Shown: positions 1-8,897, counted from the first letter of the stretch. The stretch: DNA of 36,603 nt from JAJPXI01 sp051867655 (GCA_051867655.1 JBJDYV010000075.1:1-36603), one strand, 5' to 3'. Made by a program: numbers and translations. Notes: a model not told the origin generated them from the letters alone.

Positions 1-2
1 TC

Positions 3-566
3 TGGATGGACACCATCCGGGACGGGGCCTTCCAGCTGTCCAACACCAACAAGCTCATCCGCTTCTATGAGGGGGCCACGGGCCTGAAGACCGGCTCCAC
101 TGACGCCGCCCGCTACTGCCTGTCGGCCACCGCCGAGCGGGACGGCATGGAGCTGATCGCCGTGGTCATGGGGGCCGAGACCTCGGACAAGCGGTTTGAG
201 ACCGCCAAAAGCCTGCTGAATTTCGGCTTTGCCAATTACACCCTGATGGACGTCTACCCCAGCCAGGCCCTGCCCCCGGTGGACGTGCTGCTGGGCGAGT
301 CCTCCACCGTCCAGCCCGTGCTGGAGCGGTCCTCCCGCATCCTGGTGGACAAGGCCGATCTGGACAAGGTGACCACCGAGCTGACCCTGGCGGAAAATGT
401 GGAGGCTCCGGTGGAGGCCGGACAAAAGCTGGGGTCCATGGTCGTGTACGTGGACGGCGTGGAACAGGAGGTCCTCTCCATCGTGGCGGAAAGCGCGGTG
501 GACCGCCTGACGGTGGGCGGGATCTTCTCCCGGTTTCTGGGACTGCTGTTTATGAACGGGAAATAA
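3..566 (+). CDS. D-alanyl-D-alanine carboxypeptidase (PBP5/DacF type), C-terminal part
   Basis: This is the 3' part of a low-molecular-weight penicillin-binding protein, which trims the terminal D-Ala from peptidoglycan stem peptides outside the membrane. The window opens inside the gene, in frame from base 3, and 188 codons remain. The KTG active-site triad is visible in GLKTGSTDAARYC near the start of the fragment, followed by the typical ERDGMELIAVVMGA strand. After it comes the beta-rich C-terminal domain of PBP5-type enzymes. The protein ends with a short hydrophobic stretch (FSRFLGLLFMNGK), a likely membrane anchor. The SxxK and SxN motifs and the signal peptide lie outside the window. 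The gene is closed by a strong hairpin at 576-611. The family call is firm; the subfamily (DacA, DacB or DacF) is not resolved. Confidence 0.9.
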   Translation, partial: WMDTIRDGAFQLSNTNKLIRFYEGATGLKTGSTDAARYCLSATAERDGMELIAVVMGAETSDKRFETAKSLLNFGFANYTLMDVYPSQALPPVDVLLGESSTVQPVLERSSRILVDKADLDKVTTELTLAENVEAPVEAGQKLGSMVVYVDGVEQEVLSIVAESAVDRLTVGGIFSRFLGLLFMNGK

Positions 567-575
567 GACGGGTAA

Positions 576-611
576 AAAACGGTCTCTCCGCTTTGCGGAG
601 AGACCGTTTTT
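576..611. terminator. Bidirectional rho-independent terminator
   Basis: A perfect stem (AAAACGGTCTCTCCGC, TTT loop, then its complement) ends in a T-run on both strands. It closes the carboxypeptidase gene on + and can also stop the malic enzyme transcript on -. Confidence 0.85.
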
Positions 612-708
612 GCGCCAGACCGTTTCCCCCGATGCGCTGCTTATAGTATAGTTCAGGGGGTGAAATACATCTTTAATATTTTCTTACATTTCGGGAAGGA
701 CTCTCGGA

Positions 709-1887
<1,179 letters not shown>

Positions 1888-1914
1888 TGAAGCTCCTCTT
1901 TTCTCTCAGATCAA

Positions 1915-1943
1915 TTGCACAAACAAAGGGAATATGGTATAAT
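1915..1943 (+). promoter_or_regulatory. Sigma-A type promoter of the stalk protein / nucleotidyltransferase / DtxR operon
   Basis: TTGCAC at 1915-1920 and TATAAT at 1938-1943 are separated by 17 bp, with an extended -10 (TGG before TATAAT). The GTG start lies 60 bp downstream, behind AAGGAAAGGGGG. Confidence 0.7.
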
Positions 1944-1969
1944 AACAAAAATACATCTGTTATCATACC
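1936..1969. promoter_or_regulatory. Dyad (possible operator) over the -10 region between malic enzyme and the + operon
   Basis: GGTATAATAACA and TGTTATCATACC form a 12-bp inverted repeat with one mismatch and a 10-bp spacer. The left arm contains the + strand -10 box. The right arm read on the - strand gives TATGAT, a possible -10 for malic enzyme. That placement fits a repressor site acting on both directions, but the binding protein is unknown. Confidence 0.4.
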
Positions 1970-2002
1970 GCACACGCCGCCAAAAGGAAAGGGGGTTTTG
2001 CG

Positions 2003-3181
2003 GTGAAAAAAAGAATTTTATCCGGACTGTGCGCCCTGGCGCTCTGTCTGGGCCTTCTGGCGGTCCCGCTGTCCGTCAGCGCCGCAAGCAATCCCTACTT
2101 CATGGCGATCAATGATACCCTGCTGCCCCTGGAGGACCGGTATATCCCCATCACGGTCAGCGGACAGTACTATGTGCCGTATACGGCGCTGGACAGCAGT
2201 GTGACCGGGCTGTCGCTGGGGATTTCCCTTATCTACAATTCCATCCTGAACACCCTGCAGATCTACAACATGGGGCAGGTACTGATCTTTGACCTGAGTG
2301 CCGGGACCTGCACCGACCGCAGCGGCAACAGTCTGGACGCCCATGCCGTCACCCGAAACGGGCGGATCTATGTGCCCGCACGGTTCGTCAGTGAGTATTT
2401 CGGCCTTTTATACTCCAGCAAGGTCACCACCTATGGCCCGATAGTCCGTATTCGCATTTCCTCCACGATGGAGGATACTCAGTTTGTGAGCCTTGCGCAG
2501 ATGATGATGCCGGATCGCCTGCGGGAATGGCGCAGGGCCCAGACCGCGGCGGAGGCCGTTGTTACGCCGACCCCCACGCCGACCCCCACGCCAACTTTCA
2601 CACCTGCGCCCGAGACGGGGGAGCCTGAAACGGACAAGAGCGATGTGCGTACGTATCTGGCCTTCCGGGCCGATCAGACGGACGGCCTGGAGAAACTGCT
2701 GGGTCAGTTGGAGAGGACTCAGGTCAAAGCGCTGTTCTTCTTCCCCGCGGCGGAGCTGGCCGGCTATGATGACGCTGTGCGCAGCGTGCTCTGCGGCGGC
2801 CACGCGGTGGGATTTCTGGTTTCGGGCACGGATGCGGAGGAGATCTCCGCCCAGGCGGCCGAAGGAAACCGCCTGCTGACGCAGATCGCCCACCTGAATA
2901 CATATACCATCCTGGCGCCCGATGTGGAGACCGACGCGCAGCGGGAGGAACTCTCCGCCGCCGGCCTTTTGTGCTGGAGCACCGACGTCAGTGCGCTGCC
3001 TGACGGGCGCAGCGCCTCCCGCCAGGCAGGCGCGGTGCTGGAGAGCGTCGATCTGTACCGCTATCAGGTTTTTATTTTGTCAGACACATCTGCCGCCGGC
3101 GCCGCTTTGATGGAGCGGCTGCTGCCCGAGCTGATCGGGGACCATTACGACCTGCGTCTGGCAGTGGAGACAGAACTGTAA
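2003..3181 (+). CDS. Secreted protein: copper-amine-oxidase-like stalk domain plus degenerate NodB/polysaccharide-deacetylase-like domain
   Basis: 392 aa with a GTG start behind AAGGAAAGGGGG. Residues 1-27 are a signal peptide (MKKRILSGLCALALC, cleavage near VSA-AS). Residues of about 28-155 match the copper-amine-oxidase N-terminal 'stalk' fold seen in many Clostridial surface proteins (RYIPITVSGQYYVPYTAL, NGRIYVPARFVSEYFGL). A Thr-Pro linker follows near 188-205. Residues of about 215-392 look like a NodB-fold deacetylase, with TYLAFRADQTDGLEKLLGQL then KALFFFPAAEL and GGHAVGFL. The catalytic FDDG is FRAD here and the zinc-binding HxxxH motif is absent, so the domain is probably not an active deacetylase. 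It likely acts outside the membrane as a cell-wall or glycan-binding protein. The next gene starts 13 bp later. Confidence 0.7.
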   Translation: MKKRILSGLCALALCLGLLAVPLSVSAASNPYFMAINDTLLPLEDRYIPITVSGQYYVPYTALDSSVTGLSLGISLIYNSILNTLQIYNMGQVLIFDLSAGTCTDRSGNSLDAHAVTRNGRIYVPARFVSEYFGLLYSSKVTTYGPIVRIRISSTMEDTQFVSLAQMMMPDRLREWRRAQTAAEAVVTPTPTPTPTPTFTPAPETGEPETDKSDVRTYLAFRADQTDGLEKLLGQLERTQVKALFFFPAAELAGYDDAVRSVLCGGHAVGFLVSGTDAEEISAQAAEGNRLLTQIAHLNTYTILAPDVETDAQREELSAAGLLCWSTDVSALPDGRSASRQAGAVLESVDLYRYQVFILSDTSAAGAALMERLLPELIGDHYDLRLAVETEL

Positions 3182-3194
3182 GGTGAGGAACAAC

Positions 3195-3938
3195 ATGGAA
3201 ATCAAAGCGATCGTCCTGGCGGCCGGGAAGGGCACCCGGCTGCAGACCGAAGGAATTACGCTGCCCAAGGTCATGCGCCAGGCGGCCGGGCGGCCGCTGC
3301 TGGCCTATGTGCTGGACGCCCTGTCCTTCCTGCCCAAAGAGGATATCATCCTGGTGGTGGGCTACCATAGAGAGGATGTGGAGCGCGCCTATCCCGACTA
3401 CCCCGCCGCCCTTCAGGCTGAGCAGCTGGGCACCGGCCACGCCGTCCAGTGCGCCGCGCCCCTGCTGGAGGGCTTTTCCGGCAGTGTGCTGGTGTGCTGC
3501 GGCGATATGCCCCTGATGAAAAAGGAAACCTATGAAGCCCTCTGCCGGACCCATACCGGCGAGGGGAACGCGTGCACCATCCTCTCCGGCATCTCGGAGG
3601 AGGAGCTGCCCTACGGCCGGGTCATCCGGGGCGCGGACGGCGCTTTTGCGCGCATCGTGGAGGACAAGGACTGCACTCCGGAGGAGAAGGCGGTGCGGGA
3701 GCTGAACGCCGGTGTGTATCTGTTCCGCGCGCCCGAGCTGTTTGAGGCTCTGGGCCACCTGCGCTGCGACAACGCGCAGGGCGAGTACTACCTGACCGAT
3801 GTGCCCGCCTGGCTGCTGGAGCACGGCGGCAAAGTGGGCGTGTGCCCCACCTGCACTCCGGAGGAGATGCTGGGCGTCAACACCCCCGCCCAATTGGAGC
3901 AGGTGGAGCGGACCCTAATGCAGAGGGAGAAGCGGTAG
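3195..3938 (+). CDS. Sugar-phosphate nucleotidyltransferase, GlmU N-terminal-like, without the acetyltransferase domain
   Basis: 247 aa. The Rossmann-like nucleotidyltransferase core begins MEIKAIVLAAGKGTRL, followed by LPKVMRQAAGRPLLAYVLDAL, EQLGTGHAVQCAAPLL and CCGDMPLM, all close to the uridylyltransferase half of GlmU. It also shows NAGVYLFRAPELFEAL and GEYYLTDVPAWLLEHG. The left-handed beta-helix acetyltransferase half of GlmU is missing, so at most it performs the NDP-sugar-forming step. The ATG at 3195 is preferred because AAGGTGAGG sits at the right distance; an in-frame GTG at 3183 would overlap that site. The next gene starts one base after the stop. The substrate may be N-acetylglucosamine-1-phosphate or another sugar phosphate. 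Confidence 0.8.
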   Translation: MEIKAIVLAAGKGTRLQTEGITLPKVMRQAAGRPLLAYVLDALSFLPKEDIILVVGYHREDVERAYPDYPAALQAEQLGTGHAVQCAAPLLEGFSGSVLVCCGDMPLMKKETYEALCRTHTGEGNACTILSGISEEELPYGRVIRGADGAFARIVEDKDCTPEEKAVRELNAGVYLFRAPELFEALGHLRCDNAQGEYYLTDVPAWLLEHGGKVGVCPTCTPEEMLGVNTPAQLEQVERTLMQREKR

Positions 3939-3939
3939 A

Positions 3940-4329
3940 ATGAGAGTTTACGAGTCTGCGGAAGACTACCTGGAGGCGATCCTCAGTCTCAGACTTCGCC
4001 AGGGGAACGTGCGCTCCATCGATGTGGCCAACGAACTGAATTATACCAAGCCCAGCGTCAGCGTGGCCATGAAGAAGCTGCGGGAGAGCGGATACATTCA
4101 GATGGACCACGACGGCTCCATCACCCTGCTGCCGGAGGGGGAGGAGATCGCCCAGCGGATCTACGAGCGGCACCGGCTGCTGACCGATTTCTTTATCCGC
4201 CTGGGGGTGGACCCGGAGGTGGCTGCCGCCGACGCCTGCAAGGTGGAACACGATCTCAGCGAGGAGACCTTTCAAAAGATCAAGGAGCACGCGCAGAAGG
4301 CCGTGCCGGATGATCGAACAGCGGATTAA
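3940..4329 (+). CDS. DtxR/MntR-family metal-dependent transcriptional regulator
   Basis: 129-aa cytosolic repressor-type protein. The N-terminal winged helix spans about 1-60 (VRSIDVANELNYTKPSVSVAMKKL is the helix-turn-helix). The dimerisation/metal domain spans about 65-120. Candidate metal ligands by alignment from memory are D9, E12, H78, C100, E103 and H104. The order ACKVEH resembles DtxR (C102, E105, H106) rather than B. subtilis MntR, which has Glu at the Cys position. The C-terminal SH3-like domain of full DtxR is absent. It starts one base after the nucleotidyltransferase stop, so it is co-transcribed with envelope genes rather than a metal transporter. Whether it senses Mn or Fe cannot be decided from sequence. 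Confidence 0.85.
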   Translation: MRVYESAEDYLEAILSLRLRQGNVRSIDVANELNYTKPSVSVAMKKLRESGYIQMDHDGSITLLPEGEEIAQRIYERHRLLTDFFIRLGVDPEVAAADACKVEHDLSEETFQKIKEHAQKAVPDDRTAD

Positions 4330-4377
4330 AAATCACCCCGGATGTCAGGATTGACGTCCGGGGTGATTTCGTGCTTT
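4330..4377. terminator. Rho-independent terminator between converging DtxR-type regulator and queT
   Basis: AAATCACCCCGGATGTCA pairs across a short loop with TTGACGTCCGGGGTGATTT. It is followed on + by GTGC and a run of seven T. It can serve both converging genes. Confidence 0.75.
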
Positions 4378-4379
4378 TT

Positions 4380-4895
4380 TTATTTCCGCGCCGGGATCAT
4401 ACGCTTGAAATAGCTGATCCTGGGCAGGGCCATCAGCAGGACCGTCCCCAGAACATAGCAGGCGAGGATCTCGCCCAGGGCGAAGGAAACGGCGTTGAGA
4501 CCGCAGGCCGCCCAGAAGGCGGGATTGAGGGCGCCCACCTCCGCCCAGGACCACATGGGGGGCAGAATGATCATGTTGACCACAATGGGCGGAAGGGCGG
4601 CCAGGTACCACCGGGGCATTTTGATGGTGAGCCAGGCGGCGATGGCGGTGGCCAGTGTGCCGAAAATAATGTCCACGGGGCCGTAGGGGGAGAGCAGGTT
4701 GGCGATGAAGCAGCCGACCGCCAGCCCCGGCGCGGTGGCCGGGAACAGGAAGGGCAGGACGGTCAGGGCCTCGGCGAATCGGATCTGGACGGGGCCGAAG
4801 GTCAGACCGAAAATGTCCCCGAAATAGCTCAAGACAGCGTACAGGGCGGCCACCAGAGCGGCCAGGGTCAGGTCACGGGTGGTAAATTTGCGCAT
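4380..4895 (-). CDS. queT: QueT-family transporter (queuosine precursor uptake)
   Basis: 171-aa hydrophobic membrane protein of the QueT family, thought to be the substrate-binding S-component of an ECF transporter for queuosine precursors. Family-typical segments are TLAALVAALYAVLSYF at the N-terminus, GPVQIRFAEALTVLPFL, a conserved Gly/Asn-rich loop (AVGCFIANLLSPYGPVDIIFG), and a final helix ending in a basic tail. About five or six membrane segments are visible. No ECF ATPase or T-component gene is adjacent, so it probably shares the cell's general ECF module. The ATG follows GGAGGTTTTAAAAA. That GGAGG lies inside a 10-bp stem with an upstream leader segment, which suggests translational control. 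Confidence 0.82.
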   Translation of the reverse strand: MRKFTTRDLTLAALVAALYAVLSYFGDIFGLTFGPVQIRFAEALTVLPFLFPATAPGLAVGCFIANLLSPYGPVDIIFGTLATAIAAWLTIKMPRWYLAALPPIVVNMIILPPMWSWAEVGALNPAFWAACGLNAVSFALGEILACYVLGTVLLMALPRISYFKRMIPARK

Positions 4896-5124
4896 TTTTT
4901 AAAACCTCCATTACATTTACCTGTGTGGTTTGCTGGGCCTTTGCGTGTGGAGGTTTTATTCGCCATCGTCTGCGGTTGCCGCGTCAGCGGTGAGCAGACG
5001 GGCGATTTTTGTGTCAGCGTGAACACACGCTGACGCCTCCATTTTAGATTTAGAGAACGGCGGCGCGGGGCCGCCGAACGAACACGGCGTCAGGCCGTGC
5101 TTGGACCGGGTGTGGAAACCAGTC
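4896..5124 (-). promoter_or_regulatory. Long structured 5' leader of queT, candidate queuosine-precursor (preQ1-type) riboswitch
   Basis: From the predicted start near 5124 to the queT ATG is about 230 nt. On the - strand it contains a perfect 9-bp hairpin (5013-5034) and an imperfect stem pairing CGCC..CGTCTGC with its complement (4961-4973 with 4994-5004). Finally AAAACCTCCA (4948-4957) is perfectly complementary to TGGAGGTTTT (4901-4910), which is the queT ribosome binding site. Queuosine transport genes are known targets of preQ1 riboswitches, including a class common in Clostridia. I could not match the conserved bases of any class from memory, so the ligand is an inference from gene context. 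Confidence 0.45.
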
Positions 5125-5130
5125 GCGGAT

Positions 5131-5159
5131 ATTGTAGCATGTCCGCTCCGGTTTGTAAA
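5131..5159 (-). promoter_or_regulatory. Promoter of queT
   Basis: On the - strand TTTACA and TACAAT are separated by exactly 17 bp, with an extended -10 (TGC before TACAAT). It places the start of transcription near 5124. Confidence 0.7.
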
Positions 5160-5250
5160 GCCGGAAGAGAGGGGACTTTTTCGAGCGAAAGAAAGCTGCG
5201 GACCGGGACGCCCGCAGGTTGTTTTTTCCAATGTAAAGTTTTAAAATGCC

Positions 5251-5279
5251 TTGAAAAATAAAAAAACTCATGATAAAAT
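5251..5279 (+). promoter_or_regulatory. Promoter of the SLH surface protein gene
   Basis: TTGAAA at 5251-5256 and TAAAAT at 5274-5279 are 17 bp apart, with an extended -10 (TGA before TAAAAT), in an AT-rich stretch. It is divergent from the queT promoter. Confidence 0.6.
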
Positions 5280-5285
5280 ACCGTC

Positions 5286-5540
5286 AACAGAGGTGGTTCG
5301 ATCTGCCGAAAAAGGGGTTGCCTGGCAGGGAGGTCTGCCAATTTTGTCCCATCTGATCTTGCTGTTGTTATGGTAATTGCTCTTCTTCCTGTTATGGCTT
5401 TTGCGGCAGTTTAGACCGGACACGAGAGGTGATGCTGTGGAGGAATATGGAATGAACTGTGGCGATCCGGTTTTCTGGCGATCCTGCCGCAGAAAAAATG
5501 CGCGGCGTCAGCCGTAAATGAATCAAAAGGAGGAAAATAA
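5286..5540 (+). other. Long 5' leader of the SLH protein gene
   Basis: About 255 nt without a convincing gene. It holds a nested pairing: GCGGCAG (5403-5409) with CTGCCGC (5484-5490), and CCGGA (5416-5420) with TCCGG (5466-5470). A strong site, AAAAGGAGG, sits just before the ATG at 5541. I recognise no known riboswitch class. A possible short reading frame, MVIALLPVMAFAAV, starts at 5370 without a ribosome binding site and is not called. Confidence 0.35.
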
Positions 5541-8500
5541 ATGAAGAAACGATTGTTGAGCATTGTTTTGGCGATTGCCATGGCGCTGAGCATGCTTCTC
5601 ACTACGGCGATAGCGGCGTCGGATATTCTGATCGCCCCAAATAATAAGCCGTCGGATTATCAGTACACGCAGACCGCAACCGGACCAAAAACTGATCATG
5701 GTTCCATTACGAAAAATGTTGGTGAAACCGGGTTCTTTCTCCGCTGCCCCACCAATACAATCGTGGGTAACATATGCAGACACAGCTTAGGTACCTTTGC
5801 CCCGATTGCATATTGCGATATTCATGCTCAATTGTCTAACACGGACGTGATCGGCAACATTACGTATAGTGCTGGAAGATGGAATGATTCTCAAGTCCCT
5901 GCTGTTCGAGGTTCTGAGTGCCTCCAAATGAATTTTACGGCGCTGAAACCCGGCACGACCAATGTGACCTTGACCTATTATTGCAACTTCCTGATTAATG
6001 GCATTAGTGGCAAGTGTCCGGTTTGCGGCAAGAATACGAATGTGCCGAATGACTACAAGTGGTATAAGTATACCGATACCTTTAAAGTCACCGTGAACGC
6101 GGACTATACCCTGACCTATGATGCCAACGCTGGCGTAGACACGGTTACTGGTATGCCGAGCCCTAATCCTGATAAGAAGACTGTCGCCAGCGCAACCTGC
6201 AACTTTACTGTATCCAATGCTACGCCTATCCGCGAGGGCTACACTTTCCTCGGCTGGGCGGAAACAAGTAATGCCACTGAGGCTAAGTACCAGGAAAATG
6301 CTACAGTTACGCTGAACTGGGCAGGCGGCACTACTGCTACTAACAAGACCCTCTACGCCGTGTGGAAGAAAGCTGCGCCCAATAAGCCGACGGATGAGGA
6401 ACTGACGAATCAAACCAATGGTATCCTCAAGGGCGATATCGTCACCGTGAACTGCACCAACGAGGATGTCGAACATGATCCTGAGACCTACGGCTTGATT
6501 GCTGACAGCTATACTATCGGCGCTGTCGCTGGCGATCCGACAGACGGCTACACCTGCACCATCACGATCTCCGCGGATAAGTATGTTGAGGAGTACAACG
6601 GAGAGATTGGTGTTGAGCATTCGCTTGATGAAAACGAGAATGAGTCCAAGACCATCACCCTGACTTGGGATGCAACTAATAAAGCATGGACCGCCCCGAC
6701 TTCCGGTGTACCCGTGACCTTTAACGTGAAGTGCGTGTCCTATACGCTGACTTATGATGCCAACGGCGGTAAGATCGGTGGGGAGACCAGTGTTAAAACT
6801 TCCGGGTTAACCGCTCAGAAGGATTATGCGCTGAATAAAGCTATTGTTCCTACATACACTGTGGCTGAAGGAGAAACCGCAATTGTATTCATTGGCTGGA
6901 CTGCTGCGCAGGACGATACGATTTACGCCGTAGGCGATACTGCTCCCAAGACGATCGAGAAGGTAGATATCGATAAGGATGTCACCGTCTATGCCGCTTG
7001 GGGCTACGACACCAACGGCGACGGTAAAGCCGACGTGAATCAGACTCCTGTCTATGTTTATGCCAAGTTTGAGAACAGCGCGGGACAGAAGATTGAAGCT
7101 CTGCCGCTCAATGCTTCCTCCAGTCTGAAACTGAACGAGCACGGCTGGCTGACTCTGGGCTATGTCCTGGTCGATGGTACGGTTACCAAGGATGCAGCTG
7201 TTGCTGAGTTGAGTAAAACTAATGGCTTCATCCGCTATGATGGTAATGCTGCTTTTGACCTGTCTTTGATTTCGTCTTCGTCTTGGAGTCTGAATCAGTA
7301 CGACGGCGCCGACAATTATGTCAAAAGTGGCACTGCATGCTACCACTTAGACGGTGTGATCCCTGTCTATCAGGTCACCTATGATGCCAACGGCGGCGCA
7401 AACGCTCCTGCCGCGGAGCAGTATCTGTTGCCTGATACCGAGCATCCTTTGAATAGCACCACCAAGCCCACTCACGAAAAGGTCAATAATGTAGATGTGG
7501 TTTTCATCGGTTGGACTGCTGAGAAAGACGAATACATCTATGCTGCTGGCGACACGGCGCCTGTCACGATTAGCCAGGTAACTGTCCCGGCTAAGGATGC
7601 GGCAGGCAACGAGACGGATGTCACTGTTTACGCTGTCTACGGTTTGGATACCGATGGCAATGGAATAGCTGATGTAACCGAGGTTTTTTATAAGGTTACT
7701 TTTGATGCCGACGGCGGCAGTGCTGTTGCTGACCAGTGGGTCAAGGAGAATCACACTGCCACCAAGCCCGCTGATCCCACCAAGGACGGCTATGTGTTTG
7801 ACAAGTGGCTGCTGAATGGCGCTGCTTATGATTTCAGCACTCCGGTGACGGGCGACATCACGCTGGTAGCAGCCTGGAAGGTTGACAGAAACAGAAACGG
7901 TATCCCCGACGAGGAAGAGTATGTTACTGTAACTTACACGGACGGCGTCAAGAACGAAGTAGTCTTTGCGGATCAGGCATATAATAATCTTCTGGTTGGT
8001 GATGATACCCCCGCTTTCGTTGGCACTCCGACCCGTGCAGGTTATACCTTTGTCGGCTGGACTCCTAAGTGGAGCGCGACCGTGACGGGCAGCGTGACTT
8101 ACACTGCTCAGTGGAGGTACAACTACCCCTACAATCCCGGTACTCCCTCTGTGACGCCCGACCCCACCGTCAAGGTGAAGGGCCTGAACACCGTGGACCA
8201 CGTGGCCTACATCATCGGCGTGGGCAACGATGAGGTCAATCCTCTGGGCACCATCACCCGCGCGGAGATCGCCAACATCTACTTCCGCCTGATGACCGAC
8301 GAGTTCCGCAACGCCAACTGGAGCACCGACAACCGCTTCAAGGATGTGCCTGATAACGCCTGGTACACCATGGCTGTTCTGACCCTGGATAAGGCCGGTA
8401 TTATCACCGACTCGGACAACGGCAACTTCCGTCCCAACGATCCCATCACCCGTGCCGAACTGGCTGCCATGGCCGCGCAGTTCTGCACCATTACCGGCAA

Positions 8501-8897
8501 GATCCCCGCTACCTCCTTCAAGGATGTTCCCAGCAATCACTGGGCCGCGGAGGAGATCGCTCTGGTGGAGTACGCGGGCTGGATCGAGGGCTACGAGGGC
8601 TACTTCCGTCCCGACGATAACCTGACACGCGCCGAGGCGATGACCATCGTCAACCGCATGCTGCAGCGCGGTGTGGAAGAGGAGAACATGCTGGCCGGTA
8701 TGACCACCTGGTCCGACAACCTGCCCGGCTCCTGGTATTACGAGGCGGTGCAGGAGGCTACCAACTCCCACGACTACACCCGCACCACCAAGCTGCTGAC
8801 GGGTGAGGACTTCCGCGGTGAGAAGTGGACCGCTCTCCTGGAGGCCACCGACTGGGCCGCTCTGGAAAAGGCCTGGATCGAGGCCAACAGCAAGTAA
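5541..8897 (+). CDS. SLH-domain surface protein with B-repeats (InlB B/Listeria-Bacteroides type)
   Basis: 1118 aa, exported and held on the cell wall. Residues 1-26 are a signal peptide (MKKRLLSIVLAIAMALSMLL, then TTAIAA). Residues 27-180 form a unique head with several cysteines, including KCPVCGK near 157. Five B-repeat-like units follow, starting near residues 187, 400, 610, 716 and 795, with YTLTYDANGG-type openings, a central GYTFLGW or VVFIGW, and AVW/AAW endings. Units 2-4 end with Ca-binding-like loops (DTNGDGKADV, DTDGNGIADV, DRNRNGIPDE). Residues from about 877 to 1080 are three SLH domains (ITRAEIANIYFRLM, FKDVPDNAWY..ITRAELAAM, FKDVPSNHWA..LTRAEAMTIV), which bind secondary wall polymers. 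The SLH part is visibly more GC-rich than the repeats. Probably an adhesin or S-layer-associated protein; the ligand is unknown. Confidence 0.9.
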   Translation: MKKRLLSIVLAIAMALSMLLTTAIAASDILIAPNNKPSDYQYTQTATGPKTDHGSITKNVGETGFFLRCPTNTIVGNICRHSLGTFAPIAYCDIHAQLSNTDVIGNITYSAGRWNDSQVPAVRGSECLQMNFTALKPGTTNVTLTYYCNFLINGISGKCPVCGKNTNVPNDYKWYKYTDTFKVTVNADYTLTYDANAGVDTVTGMPSPNPDKKTVASATCNFTVSNATPIREGYTFLGWAETSNATEAKYQENATVTLNWAGGTTATNKTLYAVWKKAAPNKPTDEELTNQTNGILKGDIVTVNCTNEDVEHDPETYGLIADSYTIGAVAGDPTDGYTCTITISADKYVEEYNGEIGVEHSLDENENESKTITLTWDATNKAWTAPTSGVPVTFNVKCVSYTLTYDANGGKIGGETSVKTSGLTAQKDYALNKAIVPTYTVAEGETAIVFIGWTAAQDDTIYAVGDTAPKTIEKVDIDKDVTVYAAWGYDTNGDGKADVNQTPVYVYAKFENSAGQKIEALPLNASSSLKLNEHGWLTLGYVLVDGTVTKDAAVAELSKTNGFIRYDGNAAFDLSLISSSSWSLNQYDGADNYVKSGTACYHLDGVIPVYQVTYDANGGANAPAAEQYLLPDTEHPLNSTTKPTHEKVNNVDVVFIGWTAEKDEYIYAAGDTAPVTISQVTVPAKDAAGNETDVTVYAVYGLDTDGNGIADVTEVFYKVTFDADGGSAVADQWVKENHTATKPADPTKDGYVFDKWLLNGAAYDFSTPVTGDITLVAAWKVDRNRNGIPDEEEYVTVTYTDGVKNEVVFADQAYNNLLVGDDTPAFVGTPTRAGYTFVGWTPKWSATVTGSVTYTAQWRYNYPYNPGTPSVTPDPTVKVKGLNTVDHVAYIIGVGNDEVNPLGTITRAEIANIYFRLMTDEFRNANWSTDNRFKDVPDNAWYTMAVLTLDKAGIITDSDNGNFRPNDPITRAELAAMAAQFCTITGKIPATSFKDVPSNHWAAEEIALVEYAGWIEGYEGYFRPDDNLTRAEAMTIVNRMLQRGVEEENMLAGMTTWSDNLPGSWYYEAVQEATNSHDYTRTTKLLTGEDFRGEKWTALLEATDWAALEKAWIEANSK

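Noticed and set aside
2560..2605. Short tandem repeat of Thr-Pro codons
   Set aside because: Ordinary protein linker coding; not a separate DNA element.
3183..3194. GTG start for the nucleotidyltransferase
   Set aside because: It would overlap the binding site AAGGTGAGG that serves the ATG at 3195, and the family starts at that ATG.
4956..5041. Possible 28-codon upstream reading frame in the queT leader
   Set aside because: No ribosome binding site before its ATG, and it spans predicted stems. Mentioned under the leader but not called as a gene.
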